Shown here: in pieces, positions 27,870 through 37,836 of the stretch
Layout of the letters: each line of letters begins with the position of its first letter
Numbering within the stretch: the first letter of the stretch is position 1
Assembly (NCBI GenBank): GCA_023666645.1
Contig: JAMPBP010000001.1
Location: 741,083-799,068 of the forward strand
Direction: 5' to 3'
From: Clostridiales bacterium
GTDB lineage: Bacteria > Bacteroidota > Bacteroidia > Bacteroidales > Muribaculaceae
Length of the DNA: 57,986 bases
Translations under genes and position numbers: made by a program
Notes under the pieces: generated by a model
The model's input: the letters and a program-made list of their open reading frames with translations, nothing else
Told to the model about the DNA's origin: nothing
The model's database searches: none

Positions 27870-30800
27870 ATGTTCAAGAACTTTAAATTTAAATGTGGCC
27901 TGTTGCCGGCAGTGCTCGCAGTGTTCATGACGCTGCTGCCATCGGTGGCCATGGCACAGTCGACGATCACCGTCACGGGTACCGTCACTGACAGCGATAA
28001 CGAACCGCTCATGGGAGCGACTGTCATGGTGAAAAACTCAAGTAATGGAGTTGCCACCAATCTCGACGGTGAGTACTCGATAACAGCTGCTCCCGGCGAT
28101 GTACTCATTGTGTCTTACATTGGATACAACCCGAAGGAAGAGGCAATCAACGGTCGCTCAACCGTCAACTTCGTACTCTCGGCCAATACCGAGATGCTCG
28201 ATGAGGTGGTGGTTGTGGGTTATGGTGTACAGCGTCGTGGTTCGATCACCGGTGCCGTATCGGCCATCAAGGGCGACGAGATGTTGAAGACCAACAATGA
28301 GAACCCTCAGAACATGCTCACTGGTAAAATCCCCGGTGTACGTGTATGGCAGAAGAGCGCTGAGCCCGGTACCTACAATAACAACTTCGACATACGCGGC
28401 ATGGGAAGCCCCCTCGTCGTTATTGACGGAGTGCCTCGCACTGTCGAGGATTTCCAACGTCTCAACGCCAATGATATCCAGGATATCTCGGTGCTGAAAG
28501 ATGCCGCCGCAGCGATATATGGTGTACGTGCCGCAAACGGTGTCCTCCTGGTTACCACCAAGCAGGGTGCCGCCGGAACTACCAAGGTCAACTACAATGG
28601 TTCGTTCACAATACAGAAACCCAAGTCGATGCCCCAGCTTGCTGATGCCATCGATGCTATGACCATATGGAACGAGAAGAGCCGCAACAATATCAATGGA
28701 GGCTCGCTGGTTTATACTGAAGAAGATTTTGAAGCCTATCGTAACGGTACCCGCCGCCAAACTGATTGGAACGGTGAGGTCATCGCCGACTGGTCTCCCC
28801 AGACCCAGCACGACTTGAGCATCTCGGGTGGCAACGAGCGCACCCAGTTCTTCGCCAGCCTCGGTTACATCTATCAGGAAGGTATGTTCAAATCGGGCGA
28901 CCTCAACTATGACAAGTTTAACCTGCGCGGCAACCTCTCAACCAAGCTGTGGACAGGCGTGAAGGTTGACCTCAATGTAGCGGCAGTAGCCGACACACGT
29001 AACACCCCCTATTATAGCTCGGTCGACATCATCCGTAACTATTGGAGCCAAGGTGTGCTTCACCCCGCTTATGCCGACCCTGAAGGTACTATGCTCAACT
29101 ATGCCGGCCTCGACCTGGAACGCAACACCGTGTCAATGATGACAAGCGATGTTTCCGGTTTCCGCAAATACAAGAAGAAAATGTTCCAGACCAGTGGTAC
29201 CGTTACCATTGACCTGGGTGAGTATACACCCGTTCTCAAAGGTTTGCAGGCACGTGGCATGATAAGCTATGACTATACTACCGACAACAATACCATCTAT
29301 CGCAAGGAGTTCTATCAGTATGCCTACAACGAGGCCGATGGAACCTACACTCAGAAGCTCTTTGCCGAGAGCTCTCCCTCTAATACCCGCCGAGAGTTCT
29401 ATGACAAGTCCCAGACTCTGGTGCAGTTCCTGTTGAACTATAACCGAAAGTTTGCCGATGTCCACAATGTTGGAATTACAGTCGGTTACGAGTCAACAAG
29501 CCGTCATGGTGACAATTTCTATGCCTATCGTGACCTCGCCTTCTCAATCCCTTACCTGCTGGCAGGTGTCGAGGACGGTCAGGTTGGTTCAATGAACACC
29601 GGTTCGGGTGATCTTTACGATATGGGCAACCGTGCCTACATAGGCCGTGTCACATATGATTACGCCAATCGTTACCTCATCGAGGGTCAGTTCCGTTACG
29701 ACGGCTCGTCGAAGTTTGCCAAGGGCAACCGCTGGGGCTTCTTCCCATCGGTATCGGCGGGATGGCGTCTTAGCGAGGAGCCCTGGTTCCAGAAACTCGA
29801 TCCCAACCGCTTTGTGAGCCAGTTGAAGTTGCGTGCCAGCTATGGTGTGCTCGGTGACGACGGTTCAATCAACTATGAGTGGTTGCAGGGTTATACCTAT
29901 CGTGGTGGTACAATCTCCGACAATGGAAACTATAACGGTTACTCACCCGGTTATATCTTCGACGGCAAGTTTGTATACGGTGCCAATCCCACCGCTATAC
30001 CCAATGTCAATCTCAGCTGGTATAAGTCAAAGACTTTCAACGTGGGTGTCGACTTTGAGGGACGTAATGGCATCATAGGCGCTACCTTTGAGTACTTCCA
30101 TCGCAACCGTAGCGGACTTTTTCAGCGCCGCGGTGGCGACCTGCCCACTGTTGTCGGTTCCACAGCTCCGCTGGAGAATGTCAACTCCGATAGCCACTAT
30201 GGTATCGAAATGCAGATTTCACACCGTTACCGCGTAGGCGACTGGTCATGGAGTGCCCGAGGTATCTTCTCGATTACCCGCAACAAATACAAAACGGCAG
30301 TCCAGAACGGCCCGTATGCCAACTCTTACGACCGCTGGCGTCATGACAACCTCAACAACCGCTTCCAGGGTGTGCAATTTGGCTACGAAGGTGCCGGCCG
30401 TTACCAGAACTGGTACCAGATATGGAACGACCCGCACTACACTGAGCGCGACGTGCTCCCCGGCGACTATATCTATCAGGACTGGAACGGTGATGGACAG
30501 ATTGACGGACTCGATGAGCACCCCTATGCCTTTGACCAGACACCTTGGATGAACTTCTCACTCGACTTGAGCGTCAACTGGCGCGACTTTGACTTCAACA
30601 TGCTGTGGCAGGGTTCTGCTTTGGGTTCGATGCAATATCAGGAGCCTTTGTATGCAATATGGGGACAGACCGGTGGCGGTGTTCTCGAGCAATTCACCGA
30701 CCGCTGGCACACAGTTGATCCCAACATTGACATCTATGATCCCACCGCACAGTGGGTCAGCGGTTACTATGCATTCAGTGGCCGCAGCCCCAAGGGAAAC

Positions 30801-31034
30801 TCAACATTCAACCGTGTGTCAACTGATTATCTGCGACTGAAGAGCATCGAGCTCGGTTACACCATACCAGCCAAGCTCCTGCGCGGAAATACTATCAGAG
30901 TCTATTTCAACTGCTACAACCCGTTGACATTCACAAAGGTTAAGTTTGTCGACCCCGAGCACCCCGACTCTGATAATGGACGTCTCTATCCGTTGAACAA
31001 AACCTATACAATCGGTTTGAATCTTTCGTTCTAA
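27870..31034 (+). CDS. SusC-family TonB-dependent oligosaccharide transporter
   Basis: A 1054-residue outer membrane transporter. Order: signal peptide ending VAMAQ (about residue 31), carboxypeptidase-regulatory-like domain (TGTVTDSDNEPLMGATV, about 34-110), the SusC TonB box region (LDEVVVVGYG), the plug (about 118-230, with GVRAANGVLLVTTKQG), and a 22-strand barrel ending in IGLNLSF with the terminal Phe needed for assembly. The next gene encodes its SusD lid. SusC takes up oligosaccharides made at the surface, powered by TonB-ExbBD. Neighbouring GH76 and GH125 enzymes suggest alpha-1,6-manno-oligosaccharides as cargo. Confidence 0.96.
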   Translation: MFKNFKFKCGLLPAVLAVFMTLLPSVAMAQSTITVTGTVTDSDNEPLMGATVMVKNSSNGVATNLDGEYSITAAPGDVLIVSYIGYNPKEEAINGRSTVNFVLSANTEMLDEVVVVGYGVQRRGSITGAVSAIKGDEMLKTNNENPQNMLTGKIPGVRVWQKSAEPGTYNNNFDIRGMGSPLVVIDGVPRTVEDFQRLNANDIQDISVLKDAAAAIYGVRAANGVLLVTTKQGAAGTTKVNYNGSFTIQKPKSMPQLADAIDAMTIWNEKSRNNINGGSLVYTEEDFEAYRNGTRRQTDWNGEVIADWSPQTQHDLSISGGNERTQFFASLGYIYQEGMFKSGDLNYDKFNLRGNLSTKLWTGVKVDLNVAAVADTRNTPYYSSVDIIRNYWSQGVLHPAYADPEGTMLNYAGLDLERNTVSMMTSDVSGFRKYKKKMFQTSGTVTIDLGEYTPVLKGLQARGMISYDYTTDNNTIYRKEFYQYAYNEADGTYTQKLFAESSPSNTRREFYDKSQTLVQFLLNYNRKFADVHNVGITVGYESTSRHGDNFYAYRDLAFSIPYLLAGVEDGQVGSMNTGSGDLYDMGNRAYIGRVTYDYANRYLIEGQFRYDGSSKFAKGNRWGFFPSVSAGWRLSEEPWFQKLDPNRFVSQLKLRASYGVLGDDGSINYEWLQGYTYRGGTISDNGNYNGYSPGYIFDGKFVYGANPTAIPNVNLSWYKSKTFNVGVDFEGRNGIIGATFEYFHRNRSGLFQRRGGDLPTVVGSTAPLENVNSDSHYGIEMQISHRYRVGDWSWSARGIFSITRNKYKTAVQNGPYANSYDRWRHDNLNNRFQGVQFGYEGAGRYQNWYQIWNDPHYTERDVLPGDYIYQDWNGDGQIDGLDEHPYAFDQTPWMNFSLDLSVNWRDFDFNMLWQGSALGSMQYQEPLYAIWGQTGGGVLEQFTDRWHTVDPNIDIYDPTAQWVSGYYAFSGRSPKGNSTFNRVSTDYLRLKSIELGYTIPAKLLRGNTIRVYFNCYNPLTFTKVKFVDPEHPDSDNGRLYPLNKTYTIGLNLSF

Positions 31035-31054
31035 AACATTAATTTTGTATCGCA

Positions 31055-33121
31055 ATGAAAAAAATCATCATATCAGCATTTATGGGTTTGACTCTGATGA
31101 CATCGTGTGCCGACTTGGACATATCGCCCAAGAACATGATGACCTCTGACGACCTGCTGAGCAACGAGGCCGGCATGGAAATTTACCTCGCCGAGCTCTA
31201 CAGCAACCTGCCTATGGAGGATTTTAAATATCTTCCGGAGCGTGGTTTCAATTACAACGGTTGGCTTGTAGCCAAGGGTGTTGAGGGCACCGGAGAGGCC
31301 GTAGGCCGTGACGGTATCGTTACCGCTTTCACTGGTGAAAGCAATGCCGGTGGCGACTGGTCAAATTTCTACCGTGAGCTACGCAAGGCCAACTTCCTGC
31401 TCGAAAACATGCCGTCCTATCAGGGCAACTATACACCGATAGCCTATGACAACTATCTTGGACAGGCCTATTTCATACGCGCCTATGTTTACACACAGAT
31501 GGCTATGCGCTACGGTGGCGTGCCATTGGTAACCCGTGTTATCAATTATCCCGATGATATTGATAATCTTGAGGTCCCCCGCTCAAGCGAGGAGGAGACA
31601 TGGAATCAGATTCTCGCCGACTATGACAAGGCTATCGAACTGCTTATGCCTCAGAGTATCAAGCGTGGCTACATCAACCGCAATGTGGCTCTCGCCTACA
31701 AGTCGAGCGCTATGCTGTATGCCGGTTCGGTGGCCAAGTATAACCAGACTGTCGATGGCAACCTCACAGGCCTTGGTTCGAAGACCGGCGTGCGTGTCAT
31801 CGGTTTCGCTCCCAATAGCTGGGAAGCTGCCTCCAAGCGTTACTTCGCTGAGAGCTATAAGGCCGCCAGTGAACTTATCCAGGGTCAGGCATATTCGCTC
31901 CACAAGTCAAAGTGGGCGCCCAACGACCCCGAGGCTCAGTTTGAGAATCTCGTGGATATGCTCGCCGATGCCAACAGTTCTGAACACATATGGGTAAAGG
32001 AATATCTTTATCCCACCTCTACCCACGGATATGATAACTATAACGGTCCTTACATGCCTGGTTATGCATATCCATATCACTCGCCTCTGAGTTGCGGTAC
32101 GTGCCCCACAGCCGATTTTGTCGAGCTTTTTGACGGTTTCCCCCGTTATCCCGATGGAACGCTGAAGGTAACCACCGGCAACAAGATAACTGAAGGTGAA
32201 TATATCATGTATGACAAACCTATGGATTTCTTTGCCAACGCCGAACCCCGCTTGCGGGCACAGGTTATATTCCCCGGCGACAAGTTTGCCGATGGTGTTG
32301 TCAACATGTATGCCGGCTCTTATACAGGAGCGCTGCCTGTCACATCGCTCTTCAGTGATTACTCTTATGGCAATGCCCCCCAGTCGTATACCAACTGTGA
32401 CAAATCGGACAATCTGGTTATGAGCGCTTCGCCCACTGAATTGAAATATGTGAAAGGTCCCGATGGCAAGGATCGCCCTGCTACCGGTCCTTGCGGCCCT
32501 TACCATTCATGGGGCGAATCAGGTGTTACCGGACTGGTTACCCGTAAATGGCTTGACCCCAACTTCCGTGGAGGTAAAGAAGGTGTATGCGACCAGCCAT
32601 ATATCCTTATGCGCTATGCTGAGGTACTGCTGAATGCCGCCGAGGCTGGAGTGGAACTGGCGATGGCAGGTGTGAGCTCGCCCGATGGTACAGATATGCT
32701 CGCTGTGGCAACACAGGCAATACGCGACCTGCGTGAGCGTGCCGGAGCCGATGAACTGAAAACCGCTCTCGCCGGCAATGAGTTGAGCCGCAATATCGTG
32801 CGTCGTGAGCGCCGTAAGGAGCTCGCCTTTGAGCACCAGGCCAAGTGGGATATACGTCGCTGGCGTGTTCAGCACTATGCCGGCCGCGATGGATTCTGGG
32901 GCGAGATTCGCGATAAGGACGCATTCTCCAACAGCAACAACTATCGTTTCCGTGGTCTTTATCCGTTCTATTGCACCGCCAATGGCAAATATTTCTTTGA
33001 TACCCACTTCCAGAACATGGCGTCCAAGCAGTTGAGCTATAGCCAGGTCGATTACTACTTCGGCATTCCCGGCAATGAGGTCGTTAAGAGCCCTGTCATC
33101 GATCAGCAACCCAATCGTTAA
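31055..33121 (+). CDS. SusD/RagB-family surface glycan-binding lipoprotein
   Basis: Partner lid of the SusC transporter. Lipobox LMTSC near residue 18. Typical features are the TPR-like helical core (NFLLENMPSYQGN, GQAYFIRAYVYTQMAMRYGGVPLVTRV), and the C-terminal SusD block IRDLRERAGA...NIVRRERRKELAFEHQAKWDIRRW. At 688 residues it is longer than most SusD proteins (about 500-600), with the extra length in the middle (about 300-480), where ligand-contacting loops lie. It follows susC by 20 bp and precedes the DUF3823 gene by 25 bp. Confidence 0.95.
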   Translation: MKKIIISAFMGLTLMTSCADLDISPKNMMTSDDLLSNEAGMEIYLAELYSNLPMEDFKYLPERGFNYNGWLVAKGVEGTGEAVGRDGIVTAFTGESNAGGDWSNFYRELRKANFLLENMPSYQGNYTPIAYDNYLGQAYFIRAYVYTQMAMRYGGVPLVTRVINYPDDIDNLEVPRSSEEETWNQILADYDKAIELLMPQSIKRGYINRNVALAYKSSAMLYAGSVAKYNQTVDGNLTGLGSKTGVRVIGFAPNSWEAASKRYFAESYKAASELIQGQAYSLHKSKWAPNDPEAQFENLVDMLADANSSEHIWVKEYLYPTSTHGYDNYNGPYMPGYAYPYHSPLSCGTCPTADFVELFDGFPRYPDGTLKVTTGNKITEGEYIMYDKPMDFFANAEPRLRAQVIFPGDKFADGVVNMYAGSYTGALPVTSLFSDYSYGNAPQSYTNCDKSDNLVMSASPTELKYVKGPDGKDRPATGPCGPYHSWGESGVTGLVTRKWLDPNFRGGKEGVCDQPYILMRYAEVLLNAAEAGVELAMAGVSSPDGTDMLAVATQAIRDLRERAGADELKTALAGNELSRNIVRRERRKELAFEHQAKWDIRRWRVQHYAGRDGFWGEIRDKDAFSNSNNYRFRGLYPFYCTANGKYFFDTHFQNMASKQLSYSQVDYYFGIPGNEVVKSPVIDQQPNR

Positions 33122-33146
33122 TAACTTAACCAGATAACTACAAGAC

Positions 33147-33959
33147 ATGAAAAAACTTCATATATTAGGAGCTGCAGCCGCCATGTTGATGTCAATGACA
33201 TCGTGTGAGGTCTTTGAGCTCGACAACTATGACGAGCCTCAGGAGACACTGTGGGGCGAGGTGGTTGACGCCGCAACCGGTGAGCGTGTGCTCACCGACC
33301 AGGGCAGTGAGGGCATACGTGTGCGTCTTACTGAGCTAAGCTGGGGCGACAATGTAGAGCATAATCCCGACTTCTATGCCATGCCCGACGGCACTTTTCA
33401 GAATACAAAGATTTTCAAGGGACACTACTATGTGCGTATCGATGGCCCGTTCATTCCTCTGGTACGCGAGACCCCTGATGGCGTACTGCTTGCCGATGAG
33501 TGTAAGGAGGTTGATATCAAGGGTACCACTAAGGTGAAATTTGAGGTTCAGCCTTTCCTTAATGTGAAAATTGTAGGTACTCCCCAAGTGAGCAATGGCC
33601 AAATTAAGGCCAAGGTCGTTGTGGAGCGTGCTGTCTCCAAGGCTGATTTCCGCAGCAAGGTGGAGCCTACCCGCTCAGAGTATTCCGACGACCTGCAGAA
33701 TCTTACCGACATCCAGCTCTTCGTGAGCTACTCGTCGTCGGTGGGGTATCGTGCCCGCGACGAGCGCTGGTCAAGTGCGCTCACTTATCAGGGTGATGCC
33801 TTCGAGGGTCAGTTTGGTAAAGAGATAACAATCACAACCAATGGTGAGATTCCCTCTGGACGTCGTGTCTACATACGTGCCGCCGCCCGCATCAACTATT
33901 CAACAGCCGAGGTGTACCGCTACAATTACAGCGAGCCTATGCAGATTCTGATTCCTTGA
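33147..33959 (+). CDS. DUF3823 lipoprotein, PUL accessory
   Basis: A 270-residue lipoprotein with lipobox SMTSC near residue 20. The mature protein is beta-rich: an N-terminal prealbumin-like domain (LWGEVVDAATGERVLTDQGSEGIRVRL, TFQNTKIFKGHYYVRI) and a second domain (VQPFLNVKIVGTPQ...LFVSYSSSVG), which is the arrangement of DUF3823 proteins found behind susD in many PULs. They are thought to be surface glycan-binding or scaffolding proteins. It lies 25 bp after susD. A hairpin follows before the next gene. Confidence 0.85.
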   Translation: MKKLHILGAAAAMLMSMTSCEVFELDNYDEPQETLWGEVVDAATGERVLTDQGSEGIRVRLTELSWGDNVEHNPDFYAMPDGTFQNTKIFKGHYYVRIDGPFIPLVRETPDGVLLADECKEVDIKGTTKVKFEVQPFLNVKIVGTPQVSNGQIKAKVVVERAVSKADFRSKVEPTRSEYSDDLQNLTDIQLFVSYSSSVGYRARDERWSSALTYQGDAFEGQFGKEITITTNGEIPSGRRVYIRAAARINYSTAEVYRYNYSEPMQILIP

Positions 33960-34008
33960 TGCTTTCAGCACGCTGTACTATATAGCTTGATAATTTCTAA
34001 TTAAGATA

Positions 34009-34045
34009 GGGGCGTGTCGCTGTTGTTTGAGCAATGACACGCCCC
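34009..34045 (+). terminator. Stem-loop between the DUF3823 gene and the GH76-fusion gene
   Basis: GGGGCGTGTC (34009-34018) pairs perfectly with GACACGCCCC (34036-34045), loop 17 nt. It ends only 10 nt before the next ATG and is not followed by a T-run, so it may attenuate transcription or hinder translation start rather than end the operon. Confidence 0.55.
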
Positions 34046-34055
34046 CATTATTGCA

Positions 34056-37000
34056 ATGAGTATGAATAAAGTATTATTATCGTCGGTACTGTTGTTGGCT
34101 GTTCCAGTGATCTCGCGCGGTGAGGACATGGCGGTCAGCGATGTCAAGACAACTTTCCAGACGTCGCGCGAGTGGCGCCCTACAATCGACAACCGTGCCG
34201 ATGCTGTCATGGTTTATGGCGTTGGTGGCAACCCTTCCGACACCAGGCGTGGCGTGCCATTTGAAGAGCGTGTGCGCTCCTGGCGCGACCGTGGTTACAC
34301 GGTTCATTTCATGACCGGAATTGCCTGGGGTGAATATCAGGATTATTTCACAGGTGAATGGGACGGTAAGCGGCACCTTGACGAGGGGCAGGTAACTGCC
34401 AAAGGCGACACCTTGTGGCATGGGCATATGGTGCCATACATCGTTCCCTCCCGCAATTTTCTCGAGTATCTCAAGGAGCGACATATAAAGCGTGTCATAG
34501 ATGCCGGTATCGATGCCATCTTTATGGAAGAGCCGGAATTCTGGGCCCGAAGCGGATACAGCGATTCCTTCAAGCGGGAATGGGAGGAATACTATGGAGA
34601 GCCGTGGCGTCCACAGCATGAGTCGCCCGAGGCAACCTATATGTCCAACAAACTGAAGTATCACCTATATTACCGTGCCCTCGATGAGGTGTTCACATAT
34701 GCCAAGGAGTATGGCCGCAGCAAGGGAATGGATGTCAAGTGTTACGTGCCTACCCACTCGCTTGTCAATTATTCACAGTGGCAGATTGTGAGCCCCGAGG
34801 CCTCGCTTGCCTCGATGCCTTCGTGTGACGGATACATAGCCCAGGTGTGGACCGGTACTTCGCGTGAACCTAACTTCTATAATGGCAAACCACGCGAGCG
34901 TGTCTTTGAGACCGCCTATCTTGAGTATGGCTCGATGGAGGCCATGACTGCCCCTACAGGCCGCAAGATGTTCTTCCTGACCGATCCTATCGAGGACCGT
35001 GCCAAGGATTGGGAAGACTATCGCCGCAATTATCAGGCGACTTTTACCGCCCAGTTGCTCTATCCCGGTATTGCCGATTATGAAGTGATGCCCTGGCCCG
35101 AACGAATTTATGAGGGACTGTACCGTATGAGCGCCGATTCGGATGTCAAGGCTCGTATCCCACGTTTCTACTCCACCCAGATGCAGGTCATGGTCAATGC
35201 CCTGAACAAGATGCCACGTGCGCTCGACCGCGTGAATGGCTCCAGGGGTGTCGGTGTTCTTATGGGTAACTCATTGATGTTTCAGCGATTCCCGCTCCAT
35301 GACGGATATGACGACCCGCAGCTCGCCAACTTCTATGGGCTGGCACTCCCCATGGTGAAACGTGGCGTTCCGGTGCAGACTGTGCATATCGAAAACCTCG
35401 GCTACGGGCCGGCTCTTTCCGATATCAAGGTGCTCATGATGACTTATGCCAATATGAAACCGCTCGACAGTATTGCCCACCGGCAACTTGCCGATTGGGT
35501 GAGGCGTGGCGGTGTGCTTCTCTTTGCCGGTAGTGATGCCGATCCCTTCCAGACAGTAGGGGAGTGGTGGAACAAGAATGGCCTTGACTACAGTTCTCCG
35601 TCGGCCCATCTTTTTGAGACCCTTGGTCTTGGCCGTACACCCGCGCCGGGGACCCATCGTGTAGGTCGCGGTTCGGTTACCGTGATGCGCCGGGATCCTA
35701 AGGAATTTATTCTCGAAGAGGGTGGTGACCGTGAACTGGTCGAGACTGTTGCCCGGCTTTATGAACGGGATGCCCGCGGAGGCCGGCTTGAGTTCAAGAA
35801 TAATATGAGGCTCAATCGCGGTTTGTATGAAGTCATTGCGGTGATGGACGAGAGTGTGAGTGACGACCCGGTTAATGTGACCGGTCCGGTGATTGATCTA
35901 TATGATCCTGAACTCGCGGTACATCAAACCTATAGCATAGCTCCGGGACACCATGCCTTGCTGCTGCACCCACGGCGTTTGCTCAATGTCAATATGCCAC
36001 AGGTCCTGGCATCGGCCTCGCGTGAGAGCGATGAGAAGATTTCGGAAGGTCACTACAGCTATGTTGCCAAAGGCCCCGTCGAGACCTCTTCTGTGTCGCG
36101 TGTATATCTGCCCATCAAGCCCAATGGCGTCACCGTCGACGGGGTTGAAGTATTTGACCCCAAGAATTGGGACGATTCGACATCGACCTATAAACTCGGG
36201 TTTGAGAACAACCCTGATGGTGTGGAGGTGGAGTTCAGATGGGACTATACACAACCATTACCGGCGGTCTATACCATGGACGATGTGTGGAAGGCCTACG
36301 ACTCGTTCAATGACATCTTTCTCGACACTGACAAGATGATTTATCGCAACACATCGGCCGACCCTCATGCCACCGACCGCTTCCATGGCGCAGCGGCAAT
36401 ATGGTGTCAGCCCATGTATGTCGACATGGCACTGAATGCCGCAGCGCTCGCCTGCGAGCGTGGTGAGAAGGAGCTTGCCAAAAAATACAGCCGCCTTGCC
36501 AGTGATATAATCGATGGAAATATACGCCACTATCTCAACTTTGACTTTGACAATGGTGACGAGACGCTCGGCTGGTTCATCTATGACGACATTCAATGGT
36601 GGACTATCACCATGGCGCGGGCCTATCTTGCCACCGGCAATGAGAATTATCGTAAGCTTGCCGAGCAGAGCTATGCCCGTGTGTGGTATGGCTCGCCCAA
36701 GGTTGGAGACACCGGTAGTTATGCCGACCCTGCCAAGGGGCTCGGCGGTGGCATGTTCTGGCAGTGGCAACCGCTGCGTGATCCCAATGCTCCCTTGCCA
36801 ACCGATGGCAAGATGTCATGTATCAATTTCCCTACTGTAGTTGCGGCCATGCTCCTGCATGAATCGGCTCCCAAGAAGCGTAAGGCCGACAAGCATCCAC
36901 TCAAGTGGAGCAACAAATATGGTGATTTCGAGCGTCCGGCTTATGAGACCAAGCAACGCTATCTCGATATGGCCCGCGAAATATATGACTGGAGTGTCGA

Positions 37001-37514
37001 CTCGCTCGTGGACCTGTCGACCGGCATGGTGCACGACCATTTCAGCGGTCACCAGCCCAAGGGCCATCCGTTGCTCTACAATCAGGGTACATTCATCGGA
37101 GCATCGGTTCTCTTGTACAAAGCTACCGGTGAACGACGCTATCTCGACAACGCAGTAAAGGGGGCAGAGTATTCGGTCAATGAGCTCTCGCGAGAGCACT
37201 CTCTGCTTCCATGGGCCCACAATCACCGCAACCTCATGGACCAGGGAGGCCTTGAGCAAGGTATATATCCGGCCATATGGGCACAGTATATGAAGATACT
37301 TGTCGACGAGTGTGGACAGGAACAGTTCCGTCCATTCATCGAGAAGAATATAGTCGAAGGGTGGACCCGGCGCGATCCTTCCCGCAATGTCACTCATGGC
37401 GAGTCGTGGATCCAGACCCCCGAGGACGCTACCATAGGAAGCTATACAGCCTCGGGTATCCCCTCATTGATGCTTCTTTTCCCGCCCGGGCATACAGAGG
37501 ACTCCCGATTCTAA
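34056..37514 (+). CDS. Multidomain secreted protein: TIM-barrel-like plus GATase-like plus C-terminal GH76-like domain
   Basis: A 1152-residue secreted protein, last in the PUL. The signal peptide (VLLSSVLLLAVPV) fits either ATG at 34056 or the one at 34062. Residues about 30-400 look like a glycoside-hydrolase TIM barrel, with FMEEPEFW and DGYIAQVWTG. About 400-525 resembles the class I amidotransferase-like domain seen in beta-galactosidase trimerisation regions (GVLMGNSLMF, WVRRGGVLLFAGSDADP). A beta-rich linker follows. From about 750 the protein is an (alpha/alpha) barrel with YDDIQWW (D844-D845), the same signature as VYDDQQW in the GH76 enzyme at 26406, plus GGGMFWQW and LLYNQGTFIGASVLLY. 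The GH76 assignment of the C-terminal part is good; the N-terminal family is unknown to me. Confidence 0.8.
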   Translation: MSMNKVLLSSVLLLAVPVISRGEDMAVSDVKTTFQTSREWRPTIDNRADAVMVYGVGGNPSDTRRGVPFEERVRSWRDRGYTVHFMTGIAWGEYQDYFTGEWDGKRHLDEGQVTAKGDTLWHGHMVPYIVPSRNFLEYLKERHIKRVIDAGIDAIFMEEPEFWARSGYSDSFKREWEEYYGEPWRPQHESPEATYMSNKLKYHLYYRALDEVFTYAKEYGRSKGMDVKCYVPTHSLVNYSQWQIVSPEASLASMPSCDGYIAQVWTGTSREPNFYNGKPRERVFETAYLEYGSMEAMTAPTGRKMFFLTDPIEDRAKDWEDYRRNYQATFTAQLLYPGIADYEVMPWPERIYEGLYRMSADSDVKARIPRFYSTQMQVMVNALNKMPRALDRVNGSRGVGVLMGNSLMFQRFPLHDGYDDPQLANFYGLALPMVKRGVPVQTVHIENLGYGPALSDIKVLMMTYANMKPLDSIAHRQLADWVRRGGVLLFAGSDADPFQTVGEWWNKNGLDYSSPSAHLFETLGLGRTPAPGTHRVGRGSVTVMRRDPKEFILEEGGDRELVETVARLYERDARGGRLEFKNNMRLNRGLYEVIAVMDESVSDDPVNVTGPVIDLYDPELAVHQTYSIAPGHHALLLHPRRLLNVNMPQVLASASRESDEKISEGHYSYVAKGPVETSSVSRVYLPIKPNGVTVDGVEVFDPKNWDDSTSTYKLGFENNPDGVEVEFRWDYTQPLPAVYTMDDVWKAYDSFNDIFLDTDKMIYRNTSADPHATDRFHGAAAIWCQPMYVDMALNAAALACERGEKELAKKYSRLASDIIDGNIRHYLNFDFDNGDETLGWFIYDDIQWWTITMARAYLATGNENYRKLAEQSYARVWYGSPKVGDTGSYADPAKGLGGGMFWQWQPLRDPNAPLPTDGKMSCINFPTVVAAMLLHESAPKKRKADKHPLKWSNKYGDFERPAYETKQRYLDMAREIYDWSVDSLVDLSTGMVHDHFSGHQPKGHPLLYNQGTFIGASVLLYKATGERRYLDNAVKGAEYSVNELSREHSLLPWAHNHRNLMDQGGLEQGIYPAIWAQYMKILVDECGQEQFRPFIEKNIVEGWTRRDPSRNVTHGESWIQTPEDATIGSYTASGIPSLMLLFPPGHTEDSRF

Positions 37515-37836
37515 AGCCGGAGGGAAGCGAAATGTGAAAAAATGGTGGCGAAAACTTTTTCAGCCGCCAGGTTGTTAACAAATGGTGGGGCATGGATTCA
37601 AAGCCGTGTCCCGCTATTTTTGTTTTCAGGGTGCCGGTTTTCAGAGGGCGCTGAATGGTATGTCCGAAAGTGAGCTGATTTAAACTTAATCCTTTGTTAA
37701 CAATTATTTTGTGGGTTTTGGAAAAATATGCTATCTTTGCGTCGCATTATGCCACAACTATGTGTCGGATACTGATATTGTCAACACCAACTGCTTTTGA
37801 ATATTAAAAAGGAATTATAAGAAACTGTAGCACAAG
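37515..37836 (+). other. 322-bp intergenic region with weak hairpin and promoter
   Basis: After the PUL a hairpin TGGTGGC (37543-37549) / GCCGCCA (37563-37569) with additional A-T pairs in its loop could end the operon, though no T-run follows. A full promoter lies at 37708-37739 and a leader of about 90 nt runs to the export lipoprotein. No coding sequence is visible. Confidence 0.5.
37708..37739 (+). promoter_or_regulatory. Promoter of the Wza-Wzc pair
   Basis: TTTG (37708-37711), 20 bp, TATCTTTG (37732-37739): exact Bacteroidota consensus. Transcription should start near 37747. Confidence 0.8.
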
